The notes beneath the pieces are model-generated. The model had not been told where the DNA came from and ran no database searches. It saw only the letters and a program-made list of their open reading frames with translations. A stretch of DNA of 64,000 nucleotides from JANQFM01 sp035471925 (GTDB lineage Bacteria > Acidobacteriota > UBA6911 > RPQK01 > DATIPO01): assembly GCA_035471925.1 (NCBI GenBank), contig DATIPO010000065.1, positions 12,088-76,087 on the forward strand. Direction: 5' to 3'. Below, piece by piece: positions 24,769-33,500 of this stretch. Every line of letters begins with the position of its first letter. Position 1 is the first letter of the stretch. A program made the translations under genes and the position numbers.

Positions 24769-27566
24769 GCCGCAAGCCTGAAAGGGCCAAGCCCGACCGA
24801 GCGTCCGCGCCTGAGAGCCCAGGGGCCCCTCTGCCGGGCTGGATGGAAGCCTACTACCGTGTTCTCTTGCGGCTCTATCCCGTGTCTTTCCGGCGGCGCT
24901 TCGGCAGCGAAATGAAGACGCACTTCCGCCATCTGGCGGCGGATCGCCTCTCCCGTCGGGGCCGGCTGAGGGGAGGATTGGGCGTCCTTTGGCGCATGAC
25001 GTCGGATTCTCTGCGGGGCGCCGCCCGCCTTCACTGGAGCGGCAGGAGGGGCCAGCCTTCCTCGGCGTCGGGCCGCTCCCCGGGCACCCGGACGGGTTGG
25101 CTGGGCGACATCCGCTACTCTTTGCGCTCGTTGCGCAGGCGTCCGCTGTGGACGCTTTCGATTCTCTTGCTTCTAGCCTTGGGAATCGGCGCCAACGCCG
25201 CCATCTTCAGCACCGCCCGCTCCATCCTGCATGCTCCGTTGCCCTTCCCCGGTTCTGAGCGCCTGATGCTGGTCGAGAACCTGCACGAAGGCCGCACGGG
25301 TCCTCAGGTGGCCTACCAGGACTTCCAGGACATCGTGGAACAAACCCCCTCCTTGGAGAGCGGCGGTCTGGCCCTGTGGTACGCGGGGACGCTCCAGCAT
25401 CACCAGCGGGCCGAGCGTCTGGACGGCTTTCAGGTCACGCCGGGGTTCTTTCGCGCCCTGGCCGCCGACTTCGCATTGGGATCGAATTTCAGCGACCAGG
25501 AGGCGGCCCGGGACCAAACAGTCATCATCAGCCACCGGCTGTGGCAGAGCCGCTTCGGAGGAACCCCCGACATTCTGGGGCGGGAAGTGGTCATAGACGG
25601 ACGGCCGCGGAGCGTGATCGGAGTCCTGGCGCCTGGAGTCGATCTGCCCTATCCGCGCAGCGGCAACGACTTGTGGCTGCCTCTGAACCGGGACCACCAG
25701 TTGGCCCAAAGCCGCGCCGTGTTCACCTTCTTCGCCTTCGTCCGGCTCAGGCCAGGGGCCTCGCTTGAAGCTTTGCGCCAGGAGTTGCGGACGGTGGCTT
25801 TGCGACTTCAGGAGGCCTATCCCGAGACCAACGCCGGACGATTCTACGTCGCCCGTCCCCTGCTGGAGGCGGCGGTGGGAGACGTCCGCCCGTCGCTTTG
25901 GCTGCTCTACGCCGCCGTCACGGTCCTGCTGCTGCTGGTGTGCGCCAATGTGGCCAACCTCTTGCTGGCCCGCTTCAGCGTCCGCCGCCACGAAGTGGCT
26001 TTGCGGGCGGCTCTGGGGGCCGGACGTTGGCGCCTGATGGCTCAGTTTCTGTGGGAGAGCCTGCTGCTCTCTGCCTCTGGAGCCGCTGCTGGACTCCTGC
26101 TGGCGCTGGGACTCGTGCGTTTGCTGCCTCTGCTGGCTCCGCCCGGAGTGCCCCGATTGGAAGAGGTCGCGCTGAGTTCCGACGTCCTGCTCTATGCCTG
26201 CGCGCTGGCCCTCCTGACGGGACTCGTCTTCGGACTGGCACCGGCCTGGAAAGCCGGGCGGACGCAAGCTCGCCGCTCTCTGGCCCAAGCCCATCCGCGA
26301 GGCTCAGGGGGCGCTTCGGGAGGCCTGCGAAGTGGACTTGTGGTGGCCGAACTGGCGCTGGCCCTGACCCTCACTGTGGCGGCCGGACTGCTGCTGACCA
26401 GCATGGCGCAAGTGCTAAACCAGCCGCCCGGATTCCGCGTCGACTCCACCTTGACCTGGCGGCTTTCTCTGCCGCCCGACCAGTATCCCGATTTCGCCAG
26501 CATTCTGGACTTTCAACGCCGGCTGGCCGAGGGCATCGAATCCTTGCCGGGGGCACGCCGGTTGGCCTTCTCCACCAGCCTGCCCTTGAGCGGACACGAC
26601 ACCGGCTCGTCGCTGACTATCGAAGGACGGCCGGCAGTTCCCATCGCCGAGTTGCCCAGCGTGCGCTGGCAGGCCATCTCTCCGGGGGGATTCCGCGCGG
26701 CCGGAATCCAGTTGCTGGAAGGACGGACCTTTGGGCCGGCAGACCTCGGGACTCAGTCGGTCCGAAGTTCCAATTCCCAAGGGTCCAACTCACAAGGGGC
26801 GGGCTCAGACTCTTCCGATGAGAACTCGCAGGAGCGGCACTTGGTGGTTGTCAACCGGGCTTTGGCCGAGCGCCACTTCCCTGAGGGAGCCATCGGCCAG
26901 CGCATCCAACTGGGAATCCCCAACGGCGACTGGCACGAGATTGTCGGTGTGGTGGGCGATGTCCGTCACCGGACTCTCGATCAGGCCCCCGATCCGCGCG
27001 CCTATGATCTCTTCGGACAACACGGCAGCCGCAGCTTTTTCGCCCTCCTGCAAACCGACGTTCCGGCGGCTTCGCTGGCCGATGCGGTCCGCGCCGAGGT
27101 GGGCGGCTTGGATCCCATGCTGCCCGCCTATGACCTGCGCAGCATGCGTGAGCGCGTCACCGACAGCCTCTCCGGACGCCGCTTTCTCCTCACCCTGCTG
27201 GGGGGCTTTGCGCTGCTGGCTTTGGTCCTGTGCGCCATCGGCGTCTACGGACTTCTGGCCTTCGTGGTGCAGGAAAGGCGGGGCGAGATCGGCATCCGCC
27301 TGGCTTTGGGCGCGCGTCCCGAGGACGTGCGGCGGCTGATGCTGGGTCGCGGTGCCTGGCTGGCCGTTGCAGGCATTCTCCTGGGATTGCCGGCTCTCTG
27401 GGCCGCCTCCCGCTATCTGGCGGGGAGGCTCTATCAGGTTTCAGCCGGCGACCCGGTGATCGTGGCGCTCTCCTGCCTGTTGCTGCTGGTGGTGGCCTTG
27501 ACCGCCACTTATTTCCCGGCCCGCCGCGCCTCCCTCCTCGATCCCCAGGAGACGCTCAGGGAATGA
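24765..27566 (+). CDS. ADOP-type ABC transporter permease (FtsX/MacB family)
   Basis: A 933-residue duplicated permease. An N-terminal cytoplasmic prefix (LRLYPVSFRRRFGSEM) leads to TM1 near residue 130, then a large MacB-type periplasmic domain, three TM helices around residues 375-490 (VRRHEVALRAALGAGRWRLM), a second periplasmic domain, and a final FtsX block (VQERRGEIGIRLALGARPED). Two FtsX halves in one chain without an ABC ATPase nearby is the ADOP pattern characteristic of Acidobacteriota. Residues about 665-690 are a Ser/Gln/Asn-rich insertion. It is cotranscribed with padR. Substrate unknown. Confidence 0.92.
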   Translation: MSRKPERAKPDRASAPESPGAPLPGWMEAYYRVLLRLYPVSFRRRFGSEMKTHFRHLAADRLSRRGRLRGGLGVLWRMTSDSLRGAARLHWSGRRGQPSSASGRSPGTRTGWLGDIRYSLRSLRRRPLWTLSILLLLALGIGANAAIFSTARSILHAPLPFPGSERLMLVENLHEGRTGPQVAYQDFQDIVEQTPSLESGGLALWYAGTLQHHQRAERLDGFQVTPGFFRALAADFALGSNFSDQEAARDQTVIISHRLWQSRFGGTPDILGREVVIDGRPRSVIGVLAPGVDLPYPRSGNDLWLPLNRDHQLAQSRAVFTFFAFVRLRPGASLEALRQELRTVALRLQEAYPETNAGRFYVARPLLEAAVGDVRPSLWLLYAAVTVLLLLVCANVANLLLARFSVRRHEVALRAALGAGRWRLMAQFLWESLLLSASGAAAGLLLALGLVRLLPLLAPPGVPRLEEVALSSDVLLYACALALLTGLVFGLAPAWKAGRTQARRSLAQAHPRGSGGASGGLRSGLVVAELALALTLTVAAGLLLTSMAQVLNQPPGFRVDSTLTWRLSLPPDQYPDFASILDFQRRLAEGIESLPGARRLAFSTSLPLSGHDTGSSLTIEGRPAVPIAELPSVRWQAISPGGFRAAGIQLLEGRTFGPADLGTQSVRSSNSQGSNSQGAGSDSSDENSQERHLVVVNRALAERHFPEGAIGQRIQLGIPNGDWHEIVGVVGDVRHRTLDQAPDPRAYDLFGQHGSRSFFALLQTDVPAASLADAVRAEVGGLDPMLPAYDLRSMRERVTDSLSGRRFLLTLLGGFALLALVLCAIGVYGLLAFVVQERRGEIGIRLALGARPEDVRRLMLGRGAWLAVAGILLGLPALWAASRYLAGRLYQVSAGDPVIVALSCLLLLVVALTATYFPARRASLLDPQETLRE

Positions 27567-27572
27567 CTTCAG

Positions 27573-28328
27573 TTATGCCCCCAGCAGGTCGGCCGGTTCC
27601 CTCACAGGATGCAGGCGGATTTCCCGGGGCGCGGCCTTGTAGGCCAGGGCGGCGGCGAATCCTGGAGCCACTGACAAGTCGTGGAGCGTCCAGCGGCGGG
27701 CGGCTTCGGAGTCGTCCTCGACATGCAGCATGCGGGCTTCTTGACCGGGTTCGAGTGTGACCCGGAAGCTGTCTAGCGGAGCGGCCAGACCGTTGCCGAC
27801 CGCCTTCAAATAAGCCTCCTTGCGCGTCCAGCAGAGGAAGAAAGCGTCTTCCCGCTGCCGGGCATCGAGCTTCATCAGTTCCTCGAACTCCTCGCGGCAG
27901 AAATAGCGCCGGGCGATGTCGCCGAGATCGGCAAGAGGACGGAAGACCTCCAGATCGGCCCCGATCTCGACCTCTCGGGCGAATGCGAAGAGGCCCAGTC
28001 CTCCCGAGTGGGAGAGATTGAAGCGCAGATTCGTGTCGCCCCTCAGGCAGGGCTTTCCCTTCGATCCGGTCCGGAAGGCGACGTCCTCGGCGGCGATGTC
28101 CAGATAACGGCCCAGCAGCGCCCGAAGCGCTCCTCGAGAGAGGGCGAAGGAATCCCGCAGCCGCTGGAAGGCGAATCGGTCACGGCGAGCTCGCTCTTGG
28201 GCGTCCAGGACAGCGGCGAAGCACTCGATCACGGCTGCCGGAGCCTCCAGTCTCAGAGGCCACACGTCGATGCGGGCGGCATCCAAGTCAAAAGGAGGGT
28301 GGGTAGTGCTCACGGTTGGCTTCCTCAT
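27573..28328 (-). CDS. 4'-phosphopantetheinyl transferase (Sfp type)
   Basis: A 251-residue enzyme that moves phosphopantetheine from CoA to carrier-protein serines. The magnesium and catalytic motifs are present: FNLSHSGGLGLFAF, IGADLE and CWTRKEAYLKAVGNG. The length is that of the Sfp group, which usually serves polyketide or nonribosomal peptide synthases; none is in this window. The ATG at 28328 has AAGG six bases upstream; ATG at 28361 is possible. It is convergent with the ADOP gene, 6 nt apart. Confidence 0.92.
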   Translation of the reverse strand: MRKPTVSTTHPPFDLDAARIDVWPLRLEAPAAVIECFAAVLDAQERARRDRFAFQRLRDSFALSRGALRALLGRYLDIAAEDVAFRTGSKGKPCLRGDTNLRFNLSHSGGLGLFAFAREVEIGADLEVFRPLADLGDIARRYFCREEFEELMKLDARQREDAFFLCWTRKEAYLKAVGNGLAAPLDSFRVTLEPGQEARMLHVEDDSEAARRWTLHDLSVAPGFAAALAYKAAPREIRLHPVREPADLLGA

Positions 28329-28496
28329 CTCGACCTTGAGCAAGAACGGCCTGCTTGTCAAGAGGCTTGGCGATTTAAGTTGCTGTGCACGACAATAAGG
28401 CCTTGACTGCTGATGGCGGCTTAGCCTTCCACTGATCCTCAGCCCAGGGAGGGAAGGTGAATGAAGTTAGCTTAGCCAGCGTAGAATGGGATAGCC

Positions 28497-29447
28497 ATGA
28501 CACTGCAGGAACTCAACGAGAAACTCTCGGAAACCCGCCGTCAACTGGCGCTGGCCGAGAAGAACCGGCGCGACCTCAGGGACATCCGTTCGCAACTTGG
28601 CGAAGAACTGCGCAGAGTCGAGCGGCTCGAGGCCGAGGTCCGAAAAGAGAGCCGCGACCTGGACCGTCTGGAAGGCTTGTCCTGGACGTCGCTGCTGGCC
28701 GACCTCAAGGGCGACAAAATGGAGAAGTTGGAGAAGGAGCAGAAGGAACTCCTCGAGGCCCGTCTCCGCTTGGAGGAGTGCAGCGACGGAGTGGCCAAGC
28801 TGCGCGCCCGCGAACGCGAGCTTCACAAGCGTTCCCAGTCGTTGGGAGATCCTCAGACCGAGTACGGCCAACTCCTCAAGCAAAAGCGCGCGATGCTCAA
28901 GGAGTCGGGACATCCTCAATTCGAGCGGCTGGCAGCTCTGGCCGAACAGCGGGGGAAATGGGAGGCCGACCGTCATGAACTGGACGAAGCTCTGACTTCG
29001 GGATCTCGGGCCGTGAGGGCTCTCAACCGCGCTCATGCCATGCTGGATAAGGCCGCCAACTGGGGGACCCTGGACATGCTGGGAGGCGGACTCATCTCGG
29101 GCCATATGAAGCATGCCAAGATCAACGAAGCCCGCCAGATCCTCTACCGGGCCCGGGATGCGCTGCGCCTCTTCAAGACCGAATTGCGGGATGTGCAGTT
29201 GCAGCAGGAGATCTCCGACACTCCCGAAATCAAAGTGCCCGGCGAACTGGTCGATCTGGTCTTCGACAATCTGCTGGTGGATTGGATGATCCAGTCCAAA
29301 ATCCGCGGCGTCCAGACCCAGATTGGACTCTGTTCACGACGCCTCAAACGCGTCCTCAACCAACTGCGTAAACGGCGTGCTTGGACGGACTCCCAGCTCC
29401 GGGACCTGAGCCAGGAAGCCCGTTCGGTCTTAGAGCAGGCCGGCTGA
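28497..29447 (+). CDS. Coiled-coil protein of unknown function
   Basis: A 316-residue, mostly helical, charged protein. Residues 1-115 are a long heptad coiled coil rich in Glu, Arg and Leu. A conserved-looking central segment GTLDMLGGGLISGHMKHAKI (about 185-205) is followed by more helix. I recall a similar WDMLGGG motif in uncharacterised proteins of other phyla but cannot name the family. No signal peptide or membrane helix is visible, so it is probably cytoplasmic. It stands alone between the phosphopantetheinyl transferase gene and a convergent ADOP gene. Confidence 0.7.
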   Translation: MTLQELNEKLSETRRQLALAEKNRRDLRDIRSQLGEELRRVERLEAEVRKESRDLDRLEGLSWTSLLADLKGDKMEKLEKEQKELLEARLRLEECSDGVAKLRARERELHKRSQSLGDPQTEYGQLLKQKRAMLKESGHPQFERLAALAEQRGKWEADRHELDEALTSGSRAVRALNRAHAMLDKAANWGTLDMLGGGLISGHMKHAKINEARQILYRARDALRLFKTELRDVQLQQEISDTPEIKVPGELVDLVFDNLLVDWMIQSKIRGVQTQIGLCSRRLKRVLNQLRKRRAWTDSQLRDLSQEARSVLEQAG

Positions 29448-29477
29448 CAGGCGGCCTGCTGCTTCGTCTCTTCATGC

Positions 29478-32180
29478 TCATTCCGCACCCAAGGCCTGCA
29501 CAGGATCGATGCGCGTGGCGCGGCGGGCTGGAGTGTAGCAGGGGAGCAGCGCCAGCAGGAAGACGATCAAGGCCACCGCAACCAGGGTCAAGGGATCGGC
29601 GGGGCTGACGCCGAAAAGCAGCGAGGCCAGAAAGCGCGAGAGGATCAAAGAGGTGGCCATCCCCGCAACCAGTCCCAGGGCCGCCAGGGCCAGTCCCTGG
29701 CGCAGGATGAGGGCCCGGATGTTGGAGGGGCGTCCCCCCAGGGCCATGCGCACGCCGATTTCCCGCGTCCTCTGAGTGACGAAGGCGGAAATGACGCCGT
29801 AGATGCCCACCGCCGCCAACAGCAGTCCCAAAGCGGCGAAGGCCGCCAGAAGCAGCATGGGATAACGTTTGGGGGCCAGATTGGACTCCACCGCCCGCTC
29901 CAGCGGACGGAGATTGAAGACCGGCAACTGAGGATCGGCTGCCTTGACGGCGGAACGGATTTCCTGGGCCATGAATTGGGGTGAAAGCCCTCCCTCGGCC
30001 ACCAAGACCATGGAGCGCGGTCCGCCCGTTTGCGCCAGCGGCACGAAGACCTGGTCGGCGGGTTCCTGTCCTACGGACCGGCTTTGCAGGCCTTCCACCA
30101 CGCCCACGATTTCCCGCCAGGGTCCCTCCTCGGAAGGGCCCACGCGCTTGCCTACGGCATCCTCATCGGGCCAGTATCTTTGGGCCACTTGGCGATTGAC
30201 GATGATGGTCGGCAAGCTGGACGAATCGTCCTGGCGGGTGAATAGGCGGCCCTGCAGCAGGCGGACATCCAGGGTGCGGAAAAATCCGGGCGAGACGGTC
30301 TTGACCTCGGCGCCCGGCTGTTTGCTTCCGGGAGTGGGCGGCTGATCTTCGATGTAGAAGGTGGCGGTGCCTTGAATGGGATCGAGGGGAAGCCAGTCGA
30401 TGAATCCCGCCGAGGTGATGCCGGGGCGTCCGCCCAGATCGTCGAGCACCTGCTGAAACAGGGCATGGCGCTGGGCGGGCTGGGCGTATTGGGCGGCGGG
30501 CAGCGAGATCTCGGCGCTCATGCGTTGTTCCACCGAGAAGCCCGGATCGACCTCAACCAAGTGAAGGAAGCTGCGCAGCAGGAGGCCGGCTCCGGTCAGC
30601 AGCACCACCGCCAGGGCCACCTCGCCCACCACCAGCAGGCGGCGCAAACCCAGTCCTCCAACCGCTCCGCCGCGTCCCGACTGGTGCAGGGCCGGCGAGA
30701 GTTCCCGGCCCAGGATCTTCCAGGCGGGCAGGATGCCGGTCGCCAGTCCCGCGGCCAGCGACAGGGCTAGAGCGGCCAACAGGGTGGGGGTGTTGAGTCC
30801 GCTGTTGTCGATAAGGGGAAAGCCCTCTGGCGCGGAGGTCAGCAGCAGCCGAAGCAGGGCTGCGGCCAAGAGGACGCCGGCGGCTCCACCCACCAGGCAG
30901 AGCAGTAACGATTCTCCCAGCAGTTGTCGCAGCAGCCGCAGCGGAGGCGCTCCGAAAGAGGCCCGCACCGCCACTTCGCGCATCCGCAAAGAGGACTGTG
31001 CCAGTTGCAAATTGGCCACGTTCACGCAGGCGATCAGGAGCAGGCATCCCACAGCGGCCAGAAGCATCCACAGCGGGGCGCGGACGTTGGCGGTGTAGCG
31101 CTCGCGGAAGGGCACCAGTTGAGCGCTCCAGTCCACCCGGCGCAGGAAGTCGGCTCGGGAGGGCACGGTGGCGATGACGTTGGCGGCGATGGCGTCCATT
31201 TCGGCTTCAGCCTCCTCAAAGGAGACATCGGGCCTCAGGCGTCCCAGGACCCGCAGAAACTCGTTCCCGCGCTGGGAATCTTGCCGATGCGCCAGTGTGA
31301 AGGCGGCGGGACGATAGAGGTCGACTTGCGAGGAGGGAAGGTCGAACCCCTGAGGCATCACGCCCAGGACGGTGTAGGGACGGCCGTCCAGATGCAATGT
31401 CCTGCCCAGGGCCTCGGTTTGGCCCCCGAAACGGCGCTGCCAGAATCCATAGGACAGCACCGCCACGTCGTCCTGGCCCGGCTGGTCGTGGGACTCGTCG
31501 AAGAAGGTTCCCAGCAGCGGGTTCATGCCCAACACCTCGAAGTAGCTGGCCGTAACCCGGGCGGCCTTGACCCGGACGGGCTCGCCTTCGCCGGTCAGGT
31601 TGACGTCGCGCGTCCAGTAGGCGGCCAGGCTCTCCAACGTGCCGCTCGATTCCACCCGGTCGAAGTAGTCGGGCACCGAGTTGGCGGAAGGGTTGCCCTC
31701 GTACTCGTTGTGAATCCACACCAGGCGTTCAGCCTGGGGATAGGGCAGCGGACGCAGCAGAATGCCGTAGAAGACGCTGAAGACCGTGGCGGTGCCTCCG
31801 ATCCCCAGTGCCAGGGTCACGATGGTCAGCAGGGCGAAGGTGCGCCGGCGCGAGATCAGGCGCAGTCCGTAGCGGAAATCCTGGGTCCATCCTTGCAGAA
31901 AACGAGACATGTCACTTCCTCCGTCGAGTTTCCCGGGCGAGGCGGGAAGGCGCTTGAGCCCGGAAAGCGGTCTTTCGATCTTGTGCAGCCGCATGCCGAG
32001 ATTGGAATCGTCCAGATGAGCCAACGCTTCACGCCGGGCCGCCTTGACCGTGAGTCCCCGTTGCCGCGACTCGCGGTAGACGTCCTCCAGATGATCCGAG
32101 AGTTCGGCTGAGATCTCAGCTCGGCGCGGACCGCTCAATCCGTCCAGGTGAGGTTCGATGAAAGGCTTCCAATCAGGCAT
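29478..32180 (-). CDS. ADOP-type ABC transporter permease (FtsX/MacB family)
   Basis: A 900-residue duplicated permease. The N-terminal prefix (RRAEISAELSDHLEDVYRES) is a cytoplasmic helical domain, TM1 follows near residue 95, then a MacB-like periplasmic domain, an FtsX block (MREVAVRASFGAPPLRLL), a second periplasmic domain and the final FtsX block (TQRTREIGVRMALGGRPSNI). No ATPase gene adjoins. The ATG at 32180 overlaps the padR stop by eight bases (ATGCCTGA); an ATG at 32204 is possible. It is distinct in sequence from the ADOP at 24765, so not a recent duplicate. Confidence 0.92.
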   Translation of the reverse strand: MPDWKPFIEPHLDGLSGPRRAEISAELSDHLEDVYRESRQRGLTVKAARREALAHLDDSNLGMRLHKIERPLSGLKRLPASPGKLDGGSDMSRFLQGWTQDFRYGLRLISRRRTFALLTIVTLALGIGGTATVFSVFYGILLRPLPYPQAERLVWIHNEYEGNPSANSVPDYFDRVESSGTLESLAAYWTRDVNLTGEGEPVRVKAARVTASYFEVLGMNPLLGTFFDESHDQPGQDDVAVLSYGFWQRRFGGQTEALGRTLHLDGRPYTVLGVMPQGFDLPSSQVDLYRPAAFTLAHRQDSQRGNEFLRVLGRLRPDVSFEEAEAEMDAIAANVIATVPSRADFLRRVDWSAQLVPFRERYTANVRAPLWMLLAAVGCLLLIACVNVANLQLAQSSLRMREVAVRASFGAPPLRLLRQLLGESLLLCLVGGAAGVLLAAALLRLLLTSAPEGFPLIDNSGLNTPTLLAALALSLAAGLATGILPAWKILGRELSPALHQSGRGGAVGGLGLRRLLVVGEVALAVVLLTGAGLLLRSFLHLVEVDPGFSVEQRMSAEISLPAAQYAQPAQRHALFQQVLDDLGGRPGITSAGFIDWLPLDPIQGTATFYIEDQPPTPGSKQPGAEVKTVSPGFFRTLDVRLLQGRLFTRQDDSSSLPTIIVNRQVAQRYWPDEDAVGKRVGPSEEGPWREIVGVVEGLQSRSVGQEPADQVFVPLAQTGGPRSMVLVAEGGLSPQFMAQEIRSAVKAADPQLPVFNLRPLERAVESNLAPKRYPMLLLAAFAALGLLLAAVGIYGVISAFVTQRTREIGVRMALGGRPSNIRALILRQGLALAALGLVAGMATSLILSRFLASLLFGVSPADPLTLVAVALIVFLLALLPCYTPARRATRIDPVQALGAE

Positions 32181-32520
32181 CTTGAAATCCCGTGACTTGG
32201 TCAAGGGCCTCCACGAAGCGTTTCCAACTGCGCCGCTGGCTGGCCAACATTTCGCCGCCCTTGGGAGTCAGCCGGTAATAGCGCCGCCGCCGCTGACCCG
32301 CCTTTTCCACCCAGCGTCCTTTGAGCAGCCCCTGCTTTTCCATGCGGTAGAGGATGGGGTAGAGCGAGGCGGCATGAAAACTCAGTTCTCCGCCCGAGCG
32401 GGACTCGATCCTCTTGGCAATGTCGTAGCCGTGGCGCGCTTCGCTCTCCAAGATCGAAAGGATCAGCAATTGGGTGCTGCCGCGCTTCAATTCACGTTCC
32501 AAGTCGCTTTTTGTTCCCAT
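32173..32520 (-). CDS. PadR family transcriptional regulator
   Basis: A 115-residue PadR protein with the family core LLILSILESEARHGYDIAKR, the recognition-helix region SLYPILYRMEKQGLLKGRW, and the wing RRRRYYRLTPKG. It belongs to the short PadR group usually paired with ADOP permeases. ATG at 32520 is preferred; an upstream in-frame ATG at 32535 lies inside the palindromic operator. It probably represses itself and the permease it overlaps. Confidence 0.92.
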   Translation of the reverse strand: MGTKSDLERELKRGSTQLLILSILESEARHGYDIAKRIESRSGGELSFHAASLYPILYRMEKQGLLKGRWVEKAGQRRRRYYRLTPKGGEMLASQRRSWKRFVEALDQVTGFQDA

Positions 32521-32539
32521 ATGTGGTGTCACCATATAT
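32519..32539. promoter_or_regulatory. PadR operator palindrome
   Basis: TGGTG-T-CACCA (32524-32534) is a perfect 11-bp palindrome flanked by AT-rich ATATG and TATAT. It overlaps the start region of the padR gene and adjoins its -10, a typical autorepression site. Confidence 0.6.
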
Positions 32540-32565
32540 TAACTGGCGCTTGCCCCGCATGCCAA
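32536..32565 (-). promoter_or_regulatory. Promoter of the second padR-ADOP pair
   Basis: Minus strand: TTGGCA (32560-32565), 18-nt spacer, TAATAT (32536-32541). Transcription would start inside the palindrome at 32519-32539, leaving a very short leader. Confidence 0.5.
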
Positions 32566-32609
32566 GCCTTCGACTCGGCCCTGTTTGATTTGGTTGTATG
32601 AAAAAATCC

Positions 32610-32638
32610 TTGACAGATGGAAGTCCGGCTGCTAGTCT
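32610..32638 (+). promoter_or_regulatory. Promoter of the attenuator-like leader upstream of the slipin gene
   Basis: TTGACA (32610-32615), 17-nt spacer, TAGTCT (32633-32638). It is divergent from the padR promoter 45 bp away and is the only good promoter I see ahead of the small ORF, tRNA-like element and slipin gene. I looked for a sigma-54 site of the RtcR type here and did not find one. Confidence 0.6.
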
Positions 32639-32693
32639 GCGTCTCCTTTTTGTTGAAGCAGGCTCTGAAGCCGCTCTTTGAAGACGGAGAAGA

Positions 32694-32828
32694 ATGATGT
32701 TGAGAAGCGAATACCAACCCTTTCAGCAGATCGCGCGGGAGTGCAATCCCAGGGCCGACATGTGTCTGCATGGATTGGCTGGTCTTAGTTTTGCGACTCC
32801 AACCGTCTTCAGGGATCCGCCCGGATAG
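32694..32828 (+). CDS. Possible 44-residue leader peptide
   Basis: Forty-five codons from tandem ATGs (32694, 32697) to TAG at 32826, with GGAGAAG just upstream. The product begins MMLRSEYQPFQQIARE and has cysteines at 17 and 24. It lies between the first two arms (32679-32687 and 32803-32811) of a set of competing hairpins that ends in a terminator, the position of a leader peptide in classical attenuation. I recognise no homologue, and the stretch could instead be a non-coding RNA with a chance ORF. Confidence 0.4.
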   Translation: MMLRSEYQPFQQIARECNPRADMCLHGLAGLSFATPTVFRDPPG

Positions 32829-32853
32829 ACCGGGTTGAATTCAGGTTTTTAGA

Positions 32854-32887
32854 GCCCCGAAGACGGCAGGTCTTCGGGGCTTTTTTT
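32854..32887 (+). terminator. Strong terminator with alternative pairing (attenuator-like)
   Basis: GCCCCGAAGA (32854-32863) pairs perfectly with TCTTCGGGGC (32871-32880) around a 7-nt loop, followed by seven T. The upstream segment CCGTCTTCAGGG (32803-32814) can pair with CCCCGAAGACGG (32855-32866; 11 of 12 positions), disrupting the terminator, or with TGAAGACGG at 32679-32687, freeing it. Confidence 0.85.
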
Positions 32888-32980
32888 ATGCATTGAAGTT
32901 TTCCCCGGATGTCTGGCCGACGGCGTTCCCTTCTGAGTTGAGGTCGGGGCGTTCCGTAACGGTTTCAAGAAAGGCATCCA

Positions 32981-33052
32981 CCGTCGATAGCTCAACGGTA
33001 GAGCACTGGACTTTGGATCCAGCGGTTGCGGGTTCGAATCCCGCTCGTTCAA
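32981..33052 (+). tRNA. tRNA-Gln(TTG)-like element with a broken acceptor stem
   Basis: Cloverleaf parts are clear: D arm GCTC/GAGC (32990-33004), anticodon arm CTGGA/TCCAG with loop CTTTGGA and anticodon TTG at 33013-33015, variable loop CGGTT, and T arm GCGGG-TTCGAAT-CCCGC (33028-33044). The acceptor stem fails: CCGTCGA (32981-32987) against TCGTTCA (33045-33051) gives only three Watson-Crick pairs and one G-T wobble. No CCA is encoded. It is therefore a tRNA pseudogene or a tRNA-mimicking RNA, followed at once by a GTTGC/GCAAC hairpin (33053-33069) and, 448 nt on, by the slipin gene in the same direction. Confidence 0.65.
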
Positions 33053-33500
33053 GTTGCCTGACAAGCAACCAACAGGCTCGAGAGAGCCACCGAAAGCGGC
33101 CGGGGGCGCGTGAGAACGGGAGACTCCAGCCGTCCGCAGAGGGCCGGACGGAAGCCATCGGGCTTCCCTGACGGCCTCTGTGGGTCGGCACTGCAGAGGA
33201 GGCCTAGAAGGCCAAGGGATACCGCCGTTTCCCAATCCGTGGCGGGCTGGGCGGACGGTGCTTTCGAAGTCTGGCACAGTGCCGGGACTCAGGAAGCGCC
33301 TAAAGCACGGTCCAAAGCGGGGAGTGAGGCGGCTCAACTTGGCCTCCGCCGCCGAAGCAGGGAGTTTCCGGGGATCGGCGCTCCCGGCTGTCAAAACTCG
33401 GCCGCCGGGTATCGACCGGAAAAGGTTTCCGCCGCCGCGGCTCCCGACCGCGGCAGCGGATGTAGCGAAAAGAGAACTTCGGGAGAAAGGAGCAGCAGCC
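33053..33500 (+). promoter_or_regulatory. Long hairpin-rich leader before the slipin gene
   Basis: These 448 bases hold no supported gene but several compact hairpins: GTTGC/GCAAC (33053-33069), GGCTC-GAGA-GAGCC with a GNRA loop (33075-33088), CCGTCCG/CGGACGG (33130-33151), and AAGCC-ATCG-GGCTT (33152-33165). The remainder is GC-rich with further pairing potential. It matches no riboswitch or RNA family I can recognise. It may be processed with the tRNA-like element or act as a structured 5' leader. Confidence 0.5.

Noticed and set aside
32886..33191. Small frames across the tRNA-like element, including a minus-strand 101-codon frame
   Set aside because: Translations contain the typical ERAGFEPATAGS-type string produced by a T-arm read backwards; they are tRNA artefacts.
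33180..33500. Extension of the slipin frame upstream by 107 codons
   Set aside because: The extension runs through hairpin-rich sequence, has a Pro/Gly/Arg-rich product, and the ATG at 33501 has a good Shine-Dalgarno and the family start.
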